From the NCBI GenBank assembly GCA_965197555.1, contig OZ240213.1:1612001-1676000 (forward strand): 64,000 bases of DNA, in the 5' to 3' direction. Below, in pieces: positions 1 to 8,215 of the stretch; positions within the stretch are counted from its first letter, which is position 1, and each line of letters begins with the position of its first letter. A program made the position numbers and the translations under genes. The notes below the pieces were generated by a model, which saw nothing but the letters and a program-made list of their open reading frames with translations, made no database searches and had not been told where the DNA came from. This DNA is from G965197555 sp965197555. GTDB lineage: Bacteria; Chloroflexota; Dehalococcoidia; Lucifugimonadales; UBA3495.

Positions 1-260
1 TGTACCTGGTCGGACTTTGTGACGTCTGCCACCAACGCCAATGCTCCAGTGCCCAGAGCCCTAATGTCTTGGGCGACGCTATCGATGTCCCTCCAGCCAG
101 CCTCTTGCTCATCGGCGGGAAAAGTCGTTGACTCCCGGCCGGTACCCGTCACCGTCACCGCTGCGCCCTCCCGAGCAAAAGCCAAGGCTGCGGCGCGGCC
201 AATGCCCCGCATCCTCCCCGCGCCGGTAATAACCGCTACTTTGCCATCGAACTTGCCCAT
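1..260 (-). CDS. SDR family oxidoreductase (3' end beyond window)
   Basis: Reading the minus strand from an ATG at 258-260 gives an open frame that runs off the left edge. The N-terminus is the classical short-chain dehydrogenase start: MGKFDGKVAVITGAG followed by RGIG, a dinucleotide-binding TGxxxGxG motif with a two-residue insertion, and then an alternating beta/alpha pattern with VADVT near residue 80. The family reduces or oxidises alcohols and ketones with NAD(P)H in the cytoplasm; the substrate cannot be told. It lies 27 nt downstream of a second SDR on the same strand, so the two are probably co-transcribed. The catalytic Ser-Tyr-Lys part lies outside the window. Confidence 0.85.
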   Translation of the reverse strand, partial: MGKFDGKVAVITGAGRMRGIGRAAALAFAREGAAVTVTGTGRESTTFPADEQEAGWRDIDSVAQDIRALGTGALALVADVTKSDQV

Positions 261-287
261 TTCACACCTCTGGTAACTAAAACAGAG

Positions 288-1064
288 CTACATAGCAGTC
301 CAGCCACCATCGACAATCAGCAGGTGGCCGGTGGTAGCTCCGGCAGACGGGCTGGCCAAATAGACAGCGGCCCCAACCAATTCCTCGGGCTCCATCCGGC
401 GTCCCAACGGCATCTGGGCGGTTAGTTCCTGCGCTACTTCCTCTTCGCTGCGGGGGTCGGCTGCCAGCAAACCCGGAGTGGTGGTGGGCCCGGGACCAAT
501 GGCGTTGACCGTTATTCCATGCTTGATCCACTCCAGCGCCAGAACGCGGGTAAGATTCGCCACACCTGCCTTGCTAGCGCAATACGCCGCCCGGTCCTCC
601 CGGGCTACCACCCCAAGCTGAGAGGCGATGTTGATGATCCGCCCTCCACCCTGCCGGATCATGGGGCCGGCAGCGGCCTGAGCACAGAAAAAGACCCCCT
701 TGAGATTGGTATCGATCACCGCGTCCCAGTCATCTTCGGTGACCTCCAACGCAGGTTTGCGCCTGCGGATGCCCGCATTGTTGACCAGGATGTCCAGGTG
801 GCCATAGTCGGAAACCACTTGGTTGATGGAATCTTTGATGTTCGGCAAGTCCAGCACGTCGAGCGGGTATGTCCTACACTCCTGCCCCAGCCCATTGATT
901 GTTTGCTGGACGGTGCCTGCTTCTTCGAGCATTGAGGGTATATCGGATACCGCTACCTCGGCTCCGGCCTGCGCAAGGCCGACTGCCAGGGCGGCACCGA
1001 TGCCCCGGGCAGACCCAGTAACCAGAGCGACCTTCCCTTCCAAGCTCAAACCAGCGTACGGCAT
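288..1064 (-). CDS. SDR family NAD(P)-dependent oxidoreductase
   Basis: A complete 258-residue classical SDR. Visible motifs are the cofactor loop TGSARGIG near residues 16-23, NNAG in beta-strand 4, INIAS carrying the catalytic Ser, the YCASK active-site Tyr/Lys, and a C-terminal VDGGW typical of FabG-like members. The open frame extends to an ATG at 1130, but I place the start at 1064 because GGAGG sits 10 nt upstream of that ATG and the family's N-terminus begins there. The neighbouring downstream SDR suggests a two-gene catabolic or biosynthetic operon. Substrate unknown. Confidence 0.9.
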   Translation of the reverse strand: MPYAGLSLEGKVALVTGSARGIGAALAVGLAQAGAEVAVSDIPSMLEEAGTVQQTINGLGQECRTYPLDVLDLPNIKDSINQVVSDYGHLDILVNNAGIRRRKPALEVTEDDWDAVIDTNLKGVFFCAQAAAGPMIRQGGGRIINIASQLGVVAREDRAAYCASKAGVANLTRVLALEWIKHGITVNAIGPGPTTTPGLLAADPRSEEEVAQELTAQMPLGRRMEPEELVGAAVYLASPSAGATTGHLLIVDGGWTAM

Positions 1065-1531
1065 AGATTCTCGGCCTCCACTTCGAATCTTGGCAGGAAT
1101 AAGGTTTCCTTCGGTAGCCATCACCCCCATCCTAACCCTTCGTCGTCGAGGGTGAAGGGATTATTCCCTCACCCTGGATGAGGAGACTTAGAATGGAGGT
1201 AAACCAGTAGTCATTAATTATAATTGGAAGTGGTACTAAGCAGCCTGCACCGGCTCGATGTGCATGTCGGGGCTTTCGATGTAGGAGATCCTGTTTGACG
1301 AGTGCTGTCTGGGTTCTAGAAGGGGCAAGGATAGGATAACACAGCCACGCAGTAGTCGCGATTGTAGTGGTTTCGAGATACGAGGGCTAGAACTTGCGAC
1401 GATATTAGATGCCCCTCGACACGCTATTCGAAACCGCGCTACAAGCGTATGACTTGAATACGACGGCTTACAGCCCTAAAATCGAAGCCGGATTTCCCCC
1501 TGGTCCTCGTCCTCTGTTTCAAGGAGAAGGT
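1065..1531. other. divergent intergenic region with a palindrome
   Basis: This stretch separates the minus-strand SDRs from the plus-strand MFS gene. It holds an inverted repeat (AGGGTGAAGGGA at 1149-1160 against TCCCTCACCCT at 1165-1175, one bulged base) and an AT-rich segment near 1210-1225. The palindrome resembles the short GC-rich intergenic repeats seen elsewhere in the window. I see no convincing promoter here. Confidence 0.5.
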
Positions 1532-2758
1532 TTGCAGGAAGTACTGCCAGCACCAGCAAGCGGAAAGCAAAATCGAGGGTTCGTCCTGGGGAGCCTGTCC
1601 TTTGGACATGGGGTCGCCCACCTGTATGACCAGGGATTCCCGGTTTTCCTGCCGGTCATAGCGGCTTCACTGGGTATGTCCAACCTTCAAGTCGCCGGCT
1701 TGCTCGGGGTGCGGCAGGTTGGGTTTGGTGTGGTGAACCTGGGCGGCGGCGTGTTTGTGGATATGCTCAGGAACCAATGGGGCCTGATCTTAACGGGCTG
1801 CATGGTGCTGTCGACCATCTCCTTCCTGGCTATGGGAGCCTCACCTACTTTCGCCGTGCTGCTCATTGCTGTGATTTTCGTCTCCATACCAGGAGCGCTC
1901 TGGCACTTGCCCGCCACCGCCGCGCTTTCCCAACGTTTCCCCGACCGGCGGGGCTTCGCTATTTCGGTCCACGGCTTCGGATCGAGTGTCGGTAACCTGA
2001 TTGGTCCCATCATGGCAGGCGCATTGCTCACCGCCCTGCTATGGCGCCACGTCCTGTTCATCTACGCGGCTCCCGCGATGCTACTGGGTGTATTCGTTTG
2101 GTGGTCGCTCCGGGACGTTGGCCGGGAGGGTCCTCAATCACCAGAGCAGCGGTTTAGAGCCCAGGTCCGCGAAGCATGGATGGTGTTCAAGAACCCTGTT
2201 GTGTTGGCTTTGGTCCTCTCCGGCGCGCTGCGGGGAGTTGCCCTTCAAGAGGTGTTTCACTGGACTCCGTTCTATCTGGAACAAGAGTTGGGCATGGGCC
2301 ACTTCCTTACGGGAGTCCACTATGCCTTGTTGACCGGGACCGGCATTGTCGCGGCCCCAATATTGGGACACTTGTCCGACGCCTACGGACGCAAGATGGT
2401 CCTAGTCCCCGGCTTAGTAGCCGCGACCTTACTTTCTCTCGTGGTAGTGAGCACCGGCGATAGCCTGCTTTTAGCGGTTTCCCTGGCTGCCATGGGCCTT
2501 TTCAGCTTTTCCTTGCATCAAATAATCCTTGCCGCTGTCCTGGATGTGACCGGTAGGGGGACCGAGGCAACCTCGGTGGGCTTGATCTTCGGATTCAACG
2601 GTGTAATTGGGGGGCTCTCACCTTTCATCGCGTCTTTGATTATCGACCACATGGGCGGCTTCGGTTCGATCTTCTATTACTCCGGCATCTTAACCGCTGC
2701 TTCCGCTTTGGTTGTCATGTTTGTGCCCCTTCCCCGGTACCAAAGGTTCCCGGGCTAG
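1532..2758 (+). CDS. MFS transporter, fosmidomycin-resistance-like
   Basis: An inner-membrane major facilitator with about 12 hydrophobic segments. The first helix region (GHGVAHLYDQGFPVFLPVI) resembles FsmR-type drug/sugar transporters, and the central cytoplasmic loop (LRDVGREGPQSPEQRFR) separates the two six-helix halves. LGHLSDAYGRK in the second half is an MFS motif-A-like loop. The frame is open back to an ATG at 1409, but I prefer the TTG at 1532: AAGGAG lies 5 nt before it and the resulting 408 residues match the family length, while the extra 41 residues look unlike a transporter N-terminus. Substrate unknown. Confidence 0.85.
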   Translation: MQEVLPAPASGKQNRGFVLGSLSFGHGVAHLYDQGFPVFLPVIAASLGMSNLQVAGLLGVRQVGFGVVNLGGGVFVDMLRNQWGLILTGCMVLSTISFLAMGASPTFAVLLIAVIFVSIPGALWHLPATAALSQRFPDRRGFAISVHGFGSSVGNLIGPIMAGALLTALLWRHVLFIYAAPAMLLGVFVWWSLRDVGREGPQSPEQRFRAQVREAWMVFKNPVVLALVLSGALRGVALQEVFHWTPFYLEQELGMGHFLTGVHYALLTGTGIVAAPILGHLSDAYGRKMVLVPGLVAATLLSLVVVSTGDSLLLAVSLAAMGLFSFSLHQIILAAVLDVTGRGTEATSVGLIFGFNGVIGGLSPFIASLIIDHMGGFGSIFYYSGILTAASALVVMFVPLPRYQRFPG

Positions 2759-2801
2759 CAGCACCATTCGGGGAATGCGGGACAAGGCTATTGCTGTTGA
2801 T

Positions 2802-2830
2802 TTGACACCCAAATTGCGCCTCCTTAAAAT
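2802..2830 (+). promoter_or_regulatory. sigma-70-type promoter of the panC unit
   Basis: TTGACA at 2802-2807, a 17-nt spacer, and TAAAAT at 2825-2830. This near-consensus promoter points at a leader of about 155 nt before the P1 peptidase start. The same TTGACA-17-TAAAAT layout is used upstream of rpsP. Confidence 0.7.
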
Positions 2831-2836
2831 TGGAAA

Positions 2837-2994
2837 CGCCATCCACCCTTAGCAGGGGATGAGCTTAGCTGGCCACAACTCAGCCCACCTTAAACCAGGC
2901 CGCTGGGATCTGATGACGACCGAGACGGCGCGGCGTGATAGTGAACCTGCGAAAGCCCCGTCCTGTCGGGGTTTTTCTTTTTGTGGGGGCGGAG
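2837..2994 (+). promoter_or_regulatory. candidate attenuator leader upstream of P1 peptidase-DUF2520-panC
   Basis: Between the promoter and the ATG at 2995 lies about 155 nt without a credible ORF, ending in an intrinsic terminator directly before the ribosome-binding site. That is the layout of transcriptional attenuation or a riboswitch. A possible antiterminator is GACGG near 2924-2928 pairing with CCGTC at 2958-2962, which would break the terminator stem. I cannot match the leader to a known riboswitch class by eye, so the ligand is unknown. Confidence 0.45.
2955..2982 (+). terminator. intrinsic terminator inside the leader
   Basis: GCCCCG (2955-2960), loop TCCTGT, CGGGG (2967-2971), followed by TTTTTCTTTTT. 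It lies only 13 nt before the start codon of the first gene, so it would stop transcription before the operon unless it is disrupted. Its position also rules out a peptidase start upstream of 2995. Confidence 0.8.
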
Positions 2995-3990
2995 ATGATA
3001 CGCAGGGACGAACGTTCCAATCAGACGATCACGGCGGTCCCTGGACTGGTGGCAGGACACTACACTGACCGGGACAACGCCACTGGCTGTACAGTGATTA
3101 TCTGCCGGGATGGAGCGACCGGTGGCGTCGATGTTCGTGGTGGCTCACCGGGGACTCGGGAAACGGACCTGTTGCGCCCGGTGCATCGGGTCGACCGGTT
3201 GCATGCAGTGGTCCTCAGCGGGGGTAGCGCCTTCGGCTTGGATGCCGCCTCTGGCGCGGCCGCATATTTGGCGGACGAGGGCGTGGGGGTCAGGGTGGGT
3301 CCGGCGTTGGTGCCTATAGTGTCGGCGGCCATTCTATTTGACTTGGGACTGATTTCATCAGATGTCCGGCCCGGCGCGGCCCAAGGGAGGGCGGCCTGTG
3401 AGGGCGCCAACGCCGAGCCGTTGGAGGAGGGAACCGTGGGGGCCGGGACGGGTGCCACGGTGGCCAAGATCGCTGGCATGGACCGGGCTCTCAAGTCAGG
3501 CATTGGTTGTTGCCAGACGACGCTGCCGGGGGGCGTGGTGGTCGCGGCGGTTGTTGCGGTCAACGCCTACGGCGGCATCGTCGACCACAGGTCCGGCCTA
3601 TTGATGGCCGGGCCCAGGGAGCTAGACGGGCGTGGCATGGGTGACTCTGTCAATCTGTTACTCCGGGAAAACCCGGCCCAGGAAGATAGCGTATTGGCCA
3701 ACACGACCATCGGCTTGGTGGCTACCGACGCAGCGCTGACCAAGGAGGATGCCAATTACTTGGCCAGGGTGAGCCACGACGGCTTGGCCCTGGTAATTCG
3801 TCCCTGCCACACCATAAGGGATGGAGACACTATGTTTGCCATGGCCACAGGCAGGTCGGCTCGTTCGGCAGATCTAACAATGCTTGGGGCCGCTGCCACT
3901 GAAGTGACGGCCTTGGCGATATTGCGCGCGATATCTACGGCCACCGGTCTGGGCGGAGTGCCGTCGGCATCGGAGTTCCTGGGTGGATAG
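2995..3990 (+). CDS. P1 family peptidase (DmpA/beta-aminopeptidase type)
   Basis: A 331-residue member of peptidase family P1 (S58), N-terminal-nucleophile aminopeptidases that self-cleave into two chains. The family signatures are clear: GLVAGHYTDRDNATGCTV, VDVRGGSPGTRETDLL, LSGGSAFGLDAASG, and the segment NTTIGLVATDAALT, whose Asn-Thr is the expected self-cleavage site with Thr as nucleophile (inferred by family comparison). Known members release N-terminal residues including beta-alanine. The start at 2995 follows GGGGGCGGAG; upstream codons overlap a terminator. It overlaps the DUF2520 gene by 8 nt and is two genes from panC, which consumes beta-alanine, so a supply role is plausible but not shown. 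Confidence 0.85.
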   Translation: MIRRDERSNQTITAVPGLVAGHYTDRDNATGCTVIICRDGATGGVDVRGGSPGTRETDLLRPVHRVDRLHAVVLSGGSAFGLDAASGAAAYLADEGVGVRVGPALVPIVSAAILFDLGLISSDVRPGAAQGRAACEGANAEPLEEGTVGAGTGATVAKIAGMDRALKSGIGCCQTTLPGGVVVAAVVAVNAYGGIVDHRSGLLMAGPRELDGRGMGDSVNLLLRENPAQEDSVLANTTIGLVATDAALTKEDANYLARVSHDGLALVIRPCHTIRDGDTMFAMATGRSARSADLTMLGAAATEVTALAILRAISTATGLGGVPSASEFLGG

Positions 3991-4873
3991 AAGCGGCCCA
4001 TCCATAGGATTTATCGGGATAGGCGTGCTGGGCAAAGGGCTGGCCTTGGCGCTGGCGGCACGGGGTTACCGGGTGATCGCTGCCCACAGCCGTCGGCCGG
4101 CGTCTGCTCAGTGGCTTACCGGCCGGATACCCGACTGCCAGACCTTCGGCTCCGCTCAAGAGCTGGCTGATACCGTGGACCTGGTATTCATAACCACCCA
4201 GGACGCTAATATCGAGCCAGTGGTGTCGGCCCTTGCCTGGCGTCCAGACCAGGGTGTGGTCCACTGCAGCGGAGCCCAGTCCACTGGGATATTACGGTCC
4301 GCGGCTGATCAAGGAGCTCTGACAGGCTCGTTCCATCCGTTCCAAACCTTCGCCGGAATCGATCAGCCTGAGCAGACGGCCGACAGAATGAAAGGGGTGA
4401 TTTTCGCGGTGACCGGAGAGGGCTGGGTGGGAGATATGTTGAGAAGGATGGCAGGAGACTTGGGTGGCCGACCGGTTTCTATCTCCGACCAAGACCGTCC
4501 TCTATACCACGCCGCCGCTGTTTTGGGATGCGGGTTCTTGGTACCGGTGTTTCAGGCTGCTATTGAGGTCTGGCGGGCCATGGGATTCTCTACCGAGGAA
4601 GCCCTGGAGGCCCTATATCCTCTTGCCCACACTACTTTGGAGACTGTGGCCAACAACGGAGTGGAAGCCAGTGTGACAGGTCCGATCGTCCGCGGCGATG
4701 CCGACACCATTCGCGCCCATCTGGAAGCGATATTTCAGCGGGTGCCCAATATCCTGCCTCTCTATGGGGCGCTAGCCGAAGCATCCCTTCCGCTGGCCAC
4801 CGGGAAAGGCGTCGGCCCGGACCTAGTGACGGCGCTCCAAGAGCTTATCGATCACTACACCGGAGTCCAATAG
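3983..4873 (+). CDS. Rossmann-fold DUF2520 protein (ketopantoate-reductase-like)
   Basis: 296 residues. The N-terminus GFIGIGVLGKGLALALAARGY is an NAD(P)-binding GxGxxG-type strand-loop-helix, and the middle part (PFQTFAG) followed by an all-helical C-terminus matches the DUF2520 architecture related to pyrroline-5-carboxylate and ketopantoate reductases. The gene starts inside the end of the P1 peptidase and ends 6 nt before panC. DUF2520 proteins are often found beside pantothenate genes. A reductase making pantoate for PanC is therefore a reasonable guess, but no substrate residues can be proven from the sequence. Confidence 0.85.
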   Translation: MDRSGPSIGFIGIGVLGKGLALALAARGYRVIAAHSRRPASAQWLTGRIPDCQTFGSAQELADTVDLVFITTQDANIEPVVSALAWRPDQGVVHCSGAQSTGILRSAADQGALTGSFHPFQTFAGIDQPEQTADRMKGVIFAVTGEGWVGDMLRRMAGDLGGRPVSISDQDRPLYHAAAVLGCGFLVPVFQAAIEVWRAMGFSTEEALEALYPLAHTTLETVANNGVEASVTGPIVRGDADTIRAHLEAIFQRVPNILPLYGALAEASLPLATGKGVGPDLVTALQELIDHYTGVQ

Positions 4874-4879
4874 ATTCAG

Positions 4880-5716
4880 ATGCGTGTAGTGGATAGCCCA
4901 CAGGAGATGGAGCGGGCTTGTCGCCTCGCCGAACGGCCCTTGGGTCTTGTCCCTACCATGGGAGCAATACACGACGGACACCTGGCGTTAGTGCGCTGCG
5001 CCCGCCAGCGCGACGTCACTGTTGCTGCGAGTATTTTCGTGAACCCAACCCAGTTCTCCGCCACCGAGGACCTTTCCAGCTACCCTCGGGCCTTGGAACG
5101 AGACCTGGACTTGTTGAGGGGAGGAGGAGTCGATCTGGTCTTTGTTCCAGCAGTGCACGAGGTCTATCCACCGGGCTTCGACACCTGGGTGGACGCCGGA
5201 GCGTTGGGCGAAAAGCTTGAGGGTGCCCACAGGCCGGGTCACTTTCGGGGAGTGGCCACTGTGGTAACCAAACTGTTCAATTTGTGCCGTCCCGACCGCG
5301 CTTATTTTGGCCGCAAAGATGGACAGCAAGTGGTGGTTATCCAGAAGATGACCAGGGACTTGGACATGGGCGTTGAGATCGTCGTGGTGCCTACGGTGCG
5401 GGAGGAAGACGGACTGGCTTTGAGTAGTCGCAACGCACACCTGACCACCGAGCAGCGGAGAGCGGCCCCCGTCGTGTACCAGGCGCTATGCCGGGCCCAA
5501 GAGCTCTGGATGGACGGTTGCCAGGAGGCCGAAACCATGCGAGAAGCCGTTCAAGAGATGTTAAAAGCGGAGCCCTTGGTGGAGCGCATCGATTACGTGA
5601 GTGTAGCGGATACTGAGTCGTTGGAAGAGTTGGACCTCCCCAGGACCGGGGCCATGGTGTCAGTTGCGCTGGTCATCGGCGCAACCCGCTTGATCGACAA
5701 CGTATTGTTGGATTAG
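4880..5716 (+). CDS. panC: pantoate--beta-alanine ligase
   Basis: PanC condenses pantoate with beta-alanine using ATP to give pantothenate, the precursor of CoA, in the cytoplasm. The 278-residue protein has all the nucleotidyl-transferase-like motifs: PTMGAIHDGH (HIGH-type), FVNPTQF, GHFRGV, YFGRKDGQQ and the KMSKS-like LSSRNAHL. It is the third gene of a tight unit with a P1 aminopeptidase and a DUF2520 protein. panB and panD are not in the window. No strong ribosome-binding site precedes the ATG, which fits translational coupling to the gene 6 nt upstream. Confidence 0.95.
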   Translation: MRVVDSPQEMERACRLAERPLGLVPTMGAIHDGHLALVRCARQRDVTVAASIFVNPTQFSATEDLSSYPRALERDLDLLRGGGVDLVFVPAVHEVYPPGFDTWVDAGALGEKLEGAHRPGHFRGVATVVTKLFNLCRPDRAYFGRKDGQQVVVIQKMTRDLDMGVEIVVVPTVREEDGLALSSRNAHLTTEQRRAAPVVYQALCRAQELWMDGCQEAETMREAVQEMLKAEPLVERIDYVSVADTESLEELDLPRTGAMVSVALVIGATRLIDNVLLD

Positions 5717-5730
5717 ACCACTTCTGGTCT
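5715..5730 (+). terminator. short hairpin after panC
   Basis: AGACCA/TGGTCT palindrome immediately at the panC stop, followed by only TTGG. It is a weak terminator candidate. The gap after it (5731-5908) holds GC-rich short repeats (ACCCCCCATCAAG-like units at about 5808-5835) and nothing else I can name. Confidence 0.35.
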
Positions 5731-5908
5731 TTGGCTCCGGGGAGACTACGGGCGGTTTCCCAACCTAATTTGATGAATACGGGTCCACCCTGACCCTTCG
5801 CTGCGGACCCCCATCAAGCGGACCCCCCATCAAGGGGAGGGAATGGCTGCCATTTTAGGGAGGAAGTTAGGGTGGGTTTCTGGTCGAAGCATCACCAAGT
5901 GGGCGACC

Positions 5909-6907
5909 CTAGTTCTGGGTCAGCTCCCGCACTGCCTCAGTGAGAGCCGGTATCACCTGTTGCCAGTCTCCCACCACTCCGTAGCGGGCCTCTTTAAATA
6001 TATTGGCGTCGCTATCCTTGTTGATGGCGACTATCATTTTAGCGCCTGAGCACCCAGCCATATGCTGGCTCGCGCCTGAAATGGCCACGGTGATGTAAAG
6101 GTCCGGGGTAATGGTCTTACCGGTCAACCCAACCTGGTAGCTGGGCGGGACCCATCCGGAGTCCACGGCGGCTCGCGACGCACCGACGGCGCCCCCCAAG
6201 AGCTTGGCCAGAGTCTCCAGGTCCGTAAAGGGCTCCGGTCCTCCCAGCCCTCGGCCTCCGGACACTACTATTCGAGCGTCTTCCAGCTTGACGCCTTCTG
6301 CTTCTTCTTGGACCAGCTCAACAACTCGGCTCTTGGCCTGGGAGGCATCTAGCTCCACTGGGAACGAGACCACCTGCCCTTGGCGTGATGGGTCGGGCTC
6401 CAAGGGCTCATACACCTTTGGGCGAATCGCCGCTATTTGAGGGGTGTAGTCGCAACTGACCACGGCCACAGCGTTGCCGCCGTAGACTGGCCGGTTGGCC
6501 AGCAGCCTCTTTTGGGAGCTGTCCACCGAGACCTCCAGACAGTCTTGGGCCAATCCTACTCCCAATCGAAAAGCGAGCCTTGGGGCCAGATCTCTACCTT
6601 CGTTACTGCGTCCCATGAGTACGATCCGCGGCTGGGTCTCCCGGCATAGCACTTCCATAGCCGCGAGATGCAATTCAGTCTGGTAGTCCCTCAGGAGTGG
6701 GTGAGTTACGGCGTAAACTCTGTCGGCGCCATGGATCAAGGCTTGTTGGGCTGTGGCGTCAACGTCATCACCGAAGACACCGATGGCCAACTCCTCACCC
6801 AGGTCGTCAGCGACCCTACGGCCTGCGGCCAATATCTCTCGCGAGGTGAGCCCAAGCTGTCCGCCCGGCGCTTCTCCTATCACTAGGACTCCAGTTTCAT
6901 CAGCCAT
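5909..6907 (-). CDS. etfA: electron transfer flavoprotein subunit alpha
   Basis: 332 residues. The C-terminal FAD domain is diagnostic: ARIVVSGGRGLGGPEPF, VGASRAAVDSGWVP, QVGLTGKTITPDLYITVAISGASQHMAG and INKDSDANIF. The N-terminal half is the nucleotide-binding-like domain shared with EtfB. ETF is a soluble heterodimer that carries electrons from acyl-CoA and other flavin dehydrogenases toward the membrane quinone pool. The gene follows etfB on the same strand with a 181-nt gap, long for an etf pair but without another gene. Confidence 0.95.
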   Translation of the reverse strand: MADETGVLVIGEAPGGQLGLTSREILAAGRRVADDLGEELAIGVFGDDVDATAQQALIHGADRVYAVTHPLLRDYQTELHLAAMEVLCRETQPRIVLMGRSNEGRDLAPRLAFRLGVGLAQDCLEVSVDSSQKRLLANRPVYGGNAVAVVSCDYTPQIAAIRPKVYEPLEPDPSRQGQVVSFPVELDASQAKSRVVELVQEEAEGVKLEDARIVVSGGRGLGGPEPFTDLETLAKLLGGAVGASRAAVDSGWVPPSYQVGLTGKTITPDLYITVAISGASQHMAGCSGAKMIVAINKDSDANIFKEARYGVVGDWQQVIPALTEAVRELTQN

Positions 6908-7088
6908 CGCGAGTCCCCTCTCTACCTCCCTGGTAATTCCCGCCGCAGCCTAGCCTGCGACGTTTCAGGTAGACAGCCCTGCAAGTCATCCGAAAAGGTG
7001 CTTGACCTGTACTGCCTTCAACAAGCTCTGGGGAATCAAGATAAAGATATTCTTCCGTTGTTGCTGAGCTTGTCGAACCAAACCAGGT

Positions 7089-7889
7089 CTAAAACAGTTT
7101 TGCTTCTCTTAGCCTTAACGCCAGTTGTCGTCCGGCGTCGGCCGCGTCGTCACCCTCGATGAACTCGCATTCCTGGCTACGGACCGGAACGAACAAATCA
7201 TGTAGGGTAACTCGGGGCTCCAGGGCCTGGGTGTCCAGGCCCAGGTCTGCCTTCGTCCAGATGGTGGGCAGCTTTCGGGTGGCCGCCATAATTCCGCGCA
7301 GAGTCGGGTAGCGGGGTTGCCCAAGCTCATTGCTGACCGTGACCAGAGCTGGCAGAGCAGCCTCAACTACCTCGTATCCCTCCGGAGTAATGCGCTCCAC
7401 CCTGACTGCGTTCCCGCCAACGTCCACCTTGCGGCCCAGGGTAACGCAGGCCACGCCTAGAATCTCGGCGACTCCTAAAGGAACTTGAGCGTTGTCCCAG
7501 TCGGAAGCCTGGCGTCCGCAGATAATTAAGTCAAACCCGCCCAGCTTTTCTACCGCCGCCGCCAGAAGCTGGGAAGTAAAAAAGCTATCGATAGTATTCT
7601 GGAAATCGTCGTCCTGCAGCAGCACCAGCTCGTCAGCCCCCATGGAGAGCGGTTTCTTCATTACCTCCAGGGCGAAGGAGGTGCCAGCGGAGATAACGGT
7701 TATAGTGGCTTCCTGGGCGTCTTTAATACGAAGGGCCGCCTCTACCGCGTTCTCGTCGAACCCGTTGACAACGGGCGGGATGTTGGGAGGTGTGACCACC
7801 CGTTTGGCGTCATCGTCGATGCGAAATGCTGCGGTGGGCATTTCAGGGTCAATGACTTGCTTGGCGAGGACAGCGATGCTAATTGCCAT
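7089..7889 (-). CDS. etfB: electron transfer flavoprotein subunit beta
   Basis: 266 residues starting MAISIAVLAKQVIDPE. It shows the EtfB features: VNGFDENAVEAALRIKD, the GADELVLLQD segment, IICGRQASDWDNAQVPLGVAEILG (AMP-binding region) and LPALVTVSNELGQPRYPTLRGIMAA (the recognition loop that contacts dehydrogenases). It is upstream of etfA, giving a beta-alpha order. The electron donors are likely dehydrogenases elsewhere in the genome. Confidence 0.95.
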   Translation of the reverse strand: MAISIAVLAKQVIDPEMPTAAFRIDDDAKRVVTPPNIPPVVNGFDENAVEAALRIKDAQEATITVISAGTSFALEVMKKPLSMGADELVLLQDDDFQNTIDSFFTSQLLAAAVEKLGGFDLIICGRQASDWDNAQVPLGVAEILGVACVTLGRKVDVGGNAVRVERITPEGYEVVEAALPALVTVSNELGQPRYPTLRGIMAATRKLPTIWTKADLGLDTQALEPRVTLHDLFVPVRSQECEFIEGDDAADAGRQLALRLREAKLF

Positions 7890-8215
7890 AACGATATCTC
7901 TCGGAGTGCGGGACTGGCCGGGCCGGGGTGAAAGATATCACCATGTTCCGCGGGGTGTCAACGAAGGTAAAATCAGGCCTTTATAGCCATGGGCTCGTCC
8001 CCCACAACGGTGATGGATTTCGTCTCTAGGTCCATTAGTATTACTCGCTCCTCGTGTCAACGGAACGGCTGAGTGGCGGTCGGCGCCTGATTCGGATCGG
8101 GCGATATCGTACCTGGGGCTAGCTAGCGGCCCTCGATATCCGAGTCTGGTCGGGGAGAGGAGTGCTATAATTATAGTTAATAAGCTTCGCTGTGTATAAG
8201 TCCTGTGTATAAGTT
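7890..8215. other. divergent promoter region between etfB and htpX
   Basis: No gene is visible. On the minus strand TTGACA-like -35 elements occur at 8055-8060 and about 7958-7963, but neither has a convincing -10, so the etfB promoter is uncertain. The plus-strand htpX promoter lies at the right end. A direct repeat of TGTGTATAAGT occurs twice just before the htpX ATG. Confidence 0.45.
8166..8171 (+). promoter_or_regulatory. -10 element of htpX
   Basis: A perfect TATAAT at 8166-8171 in an AT-rich stretch, 45 nt before the htpX ATG. No good -35 is present at the expected distance, which may mean activator dependence or another sigma factor. Confidence 0.5.

Noticed and set aside
519..935. 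Long antisense ORF across the second SDR
   Set aside because: It is the shadow of a well-defined SDR on the other strand and has no motif of its own; many similar shadows were dismissed for the same reason.
2911..2972. Hammerhead ribozyme: CTGATGA in the leader and GAAA before the terminator stem
   Set aside because: The required stems I and II do not form; the flanks are not complementary, so the core match is chance.
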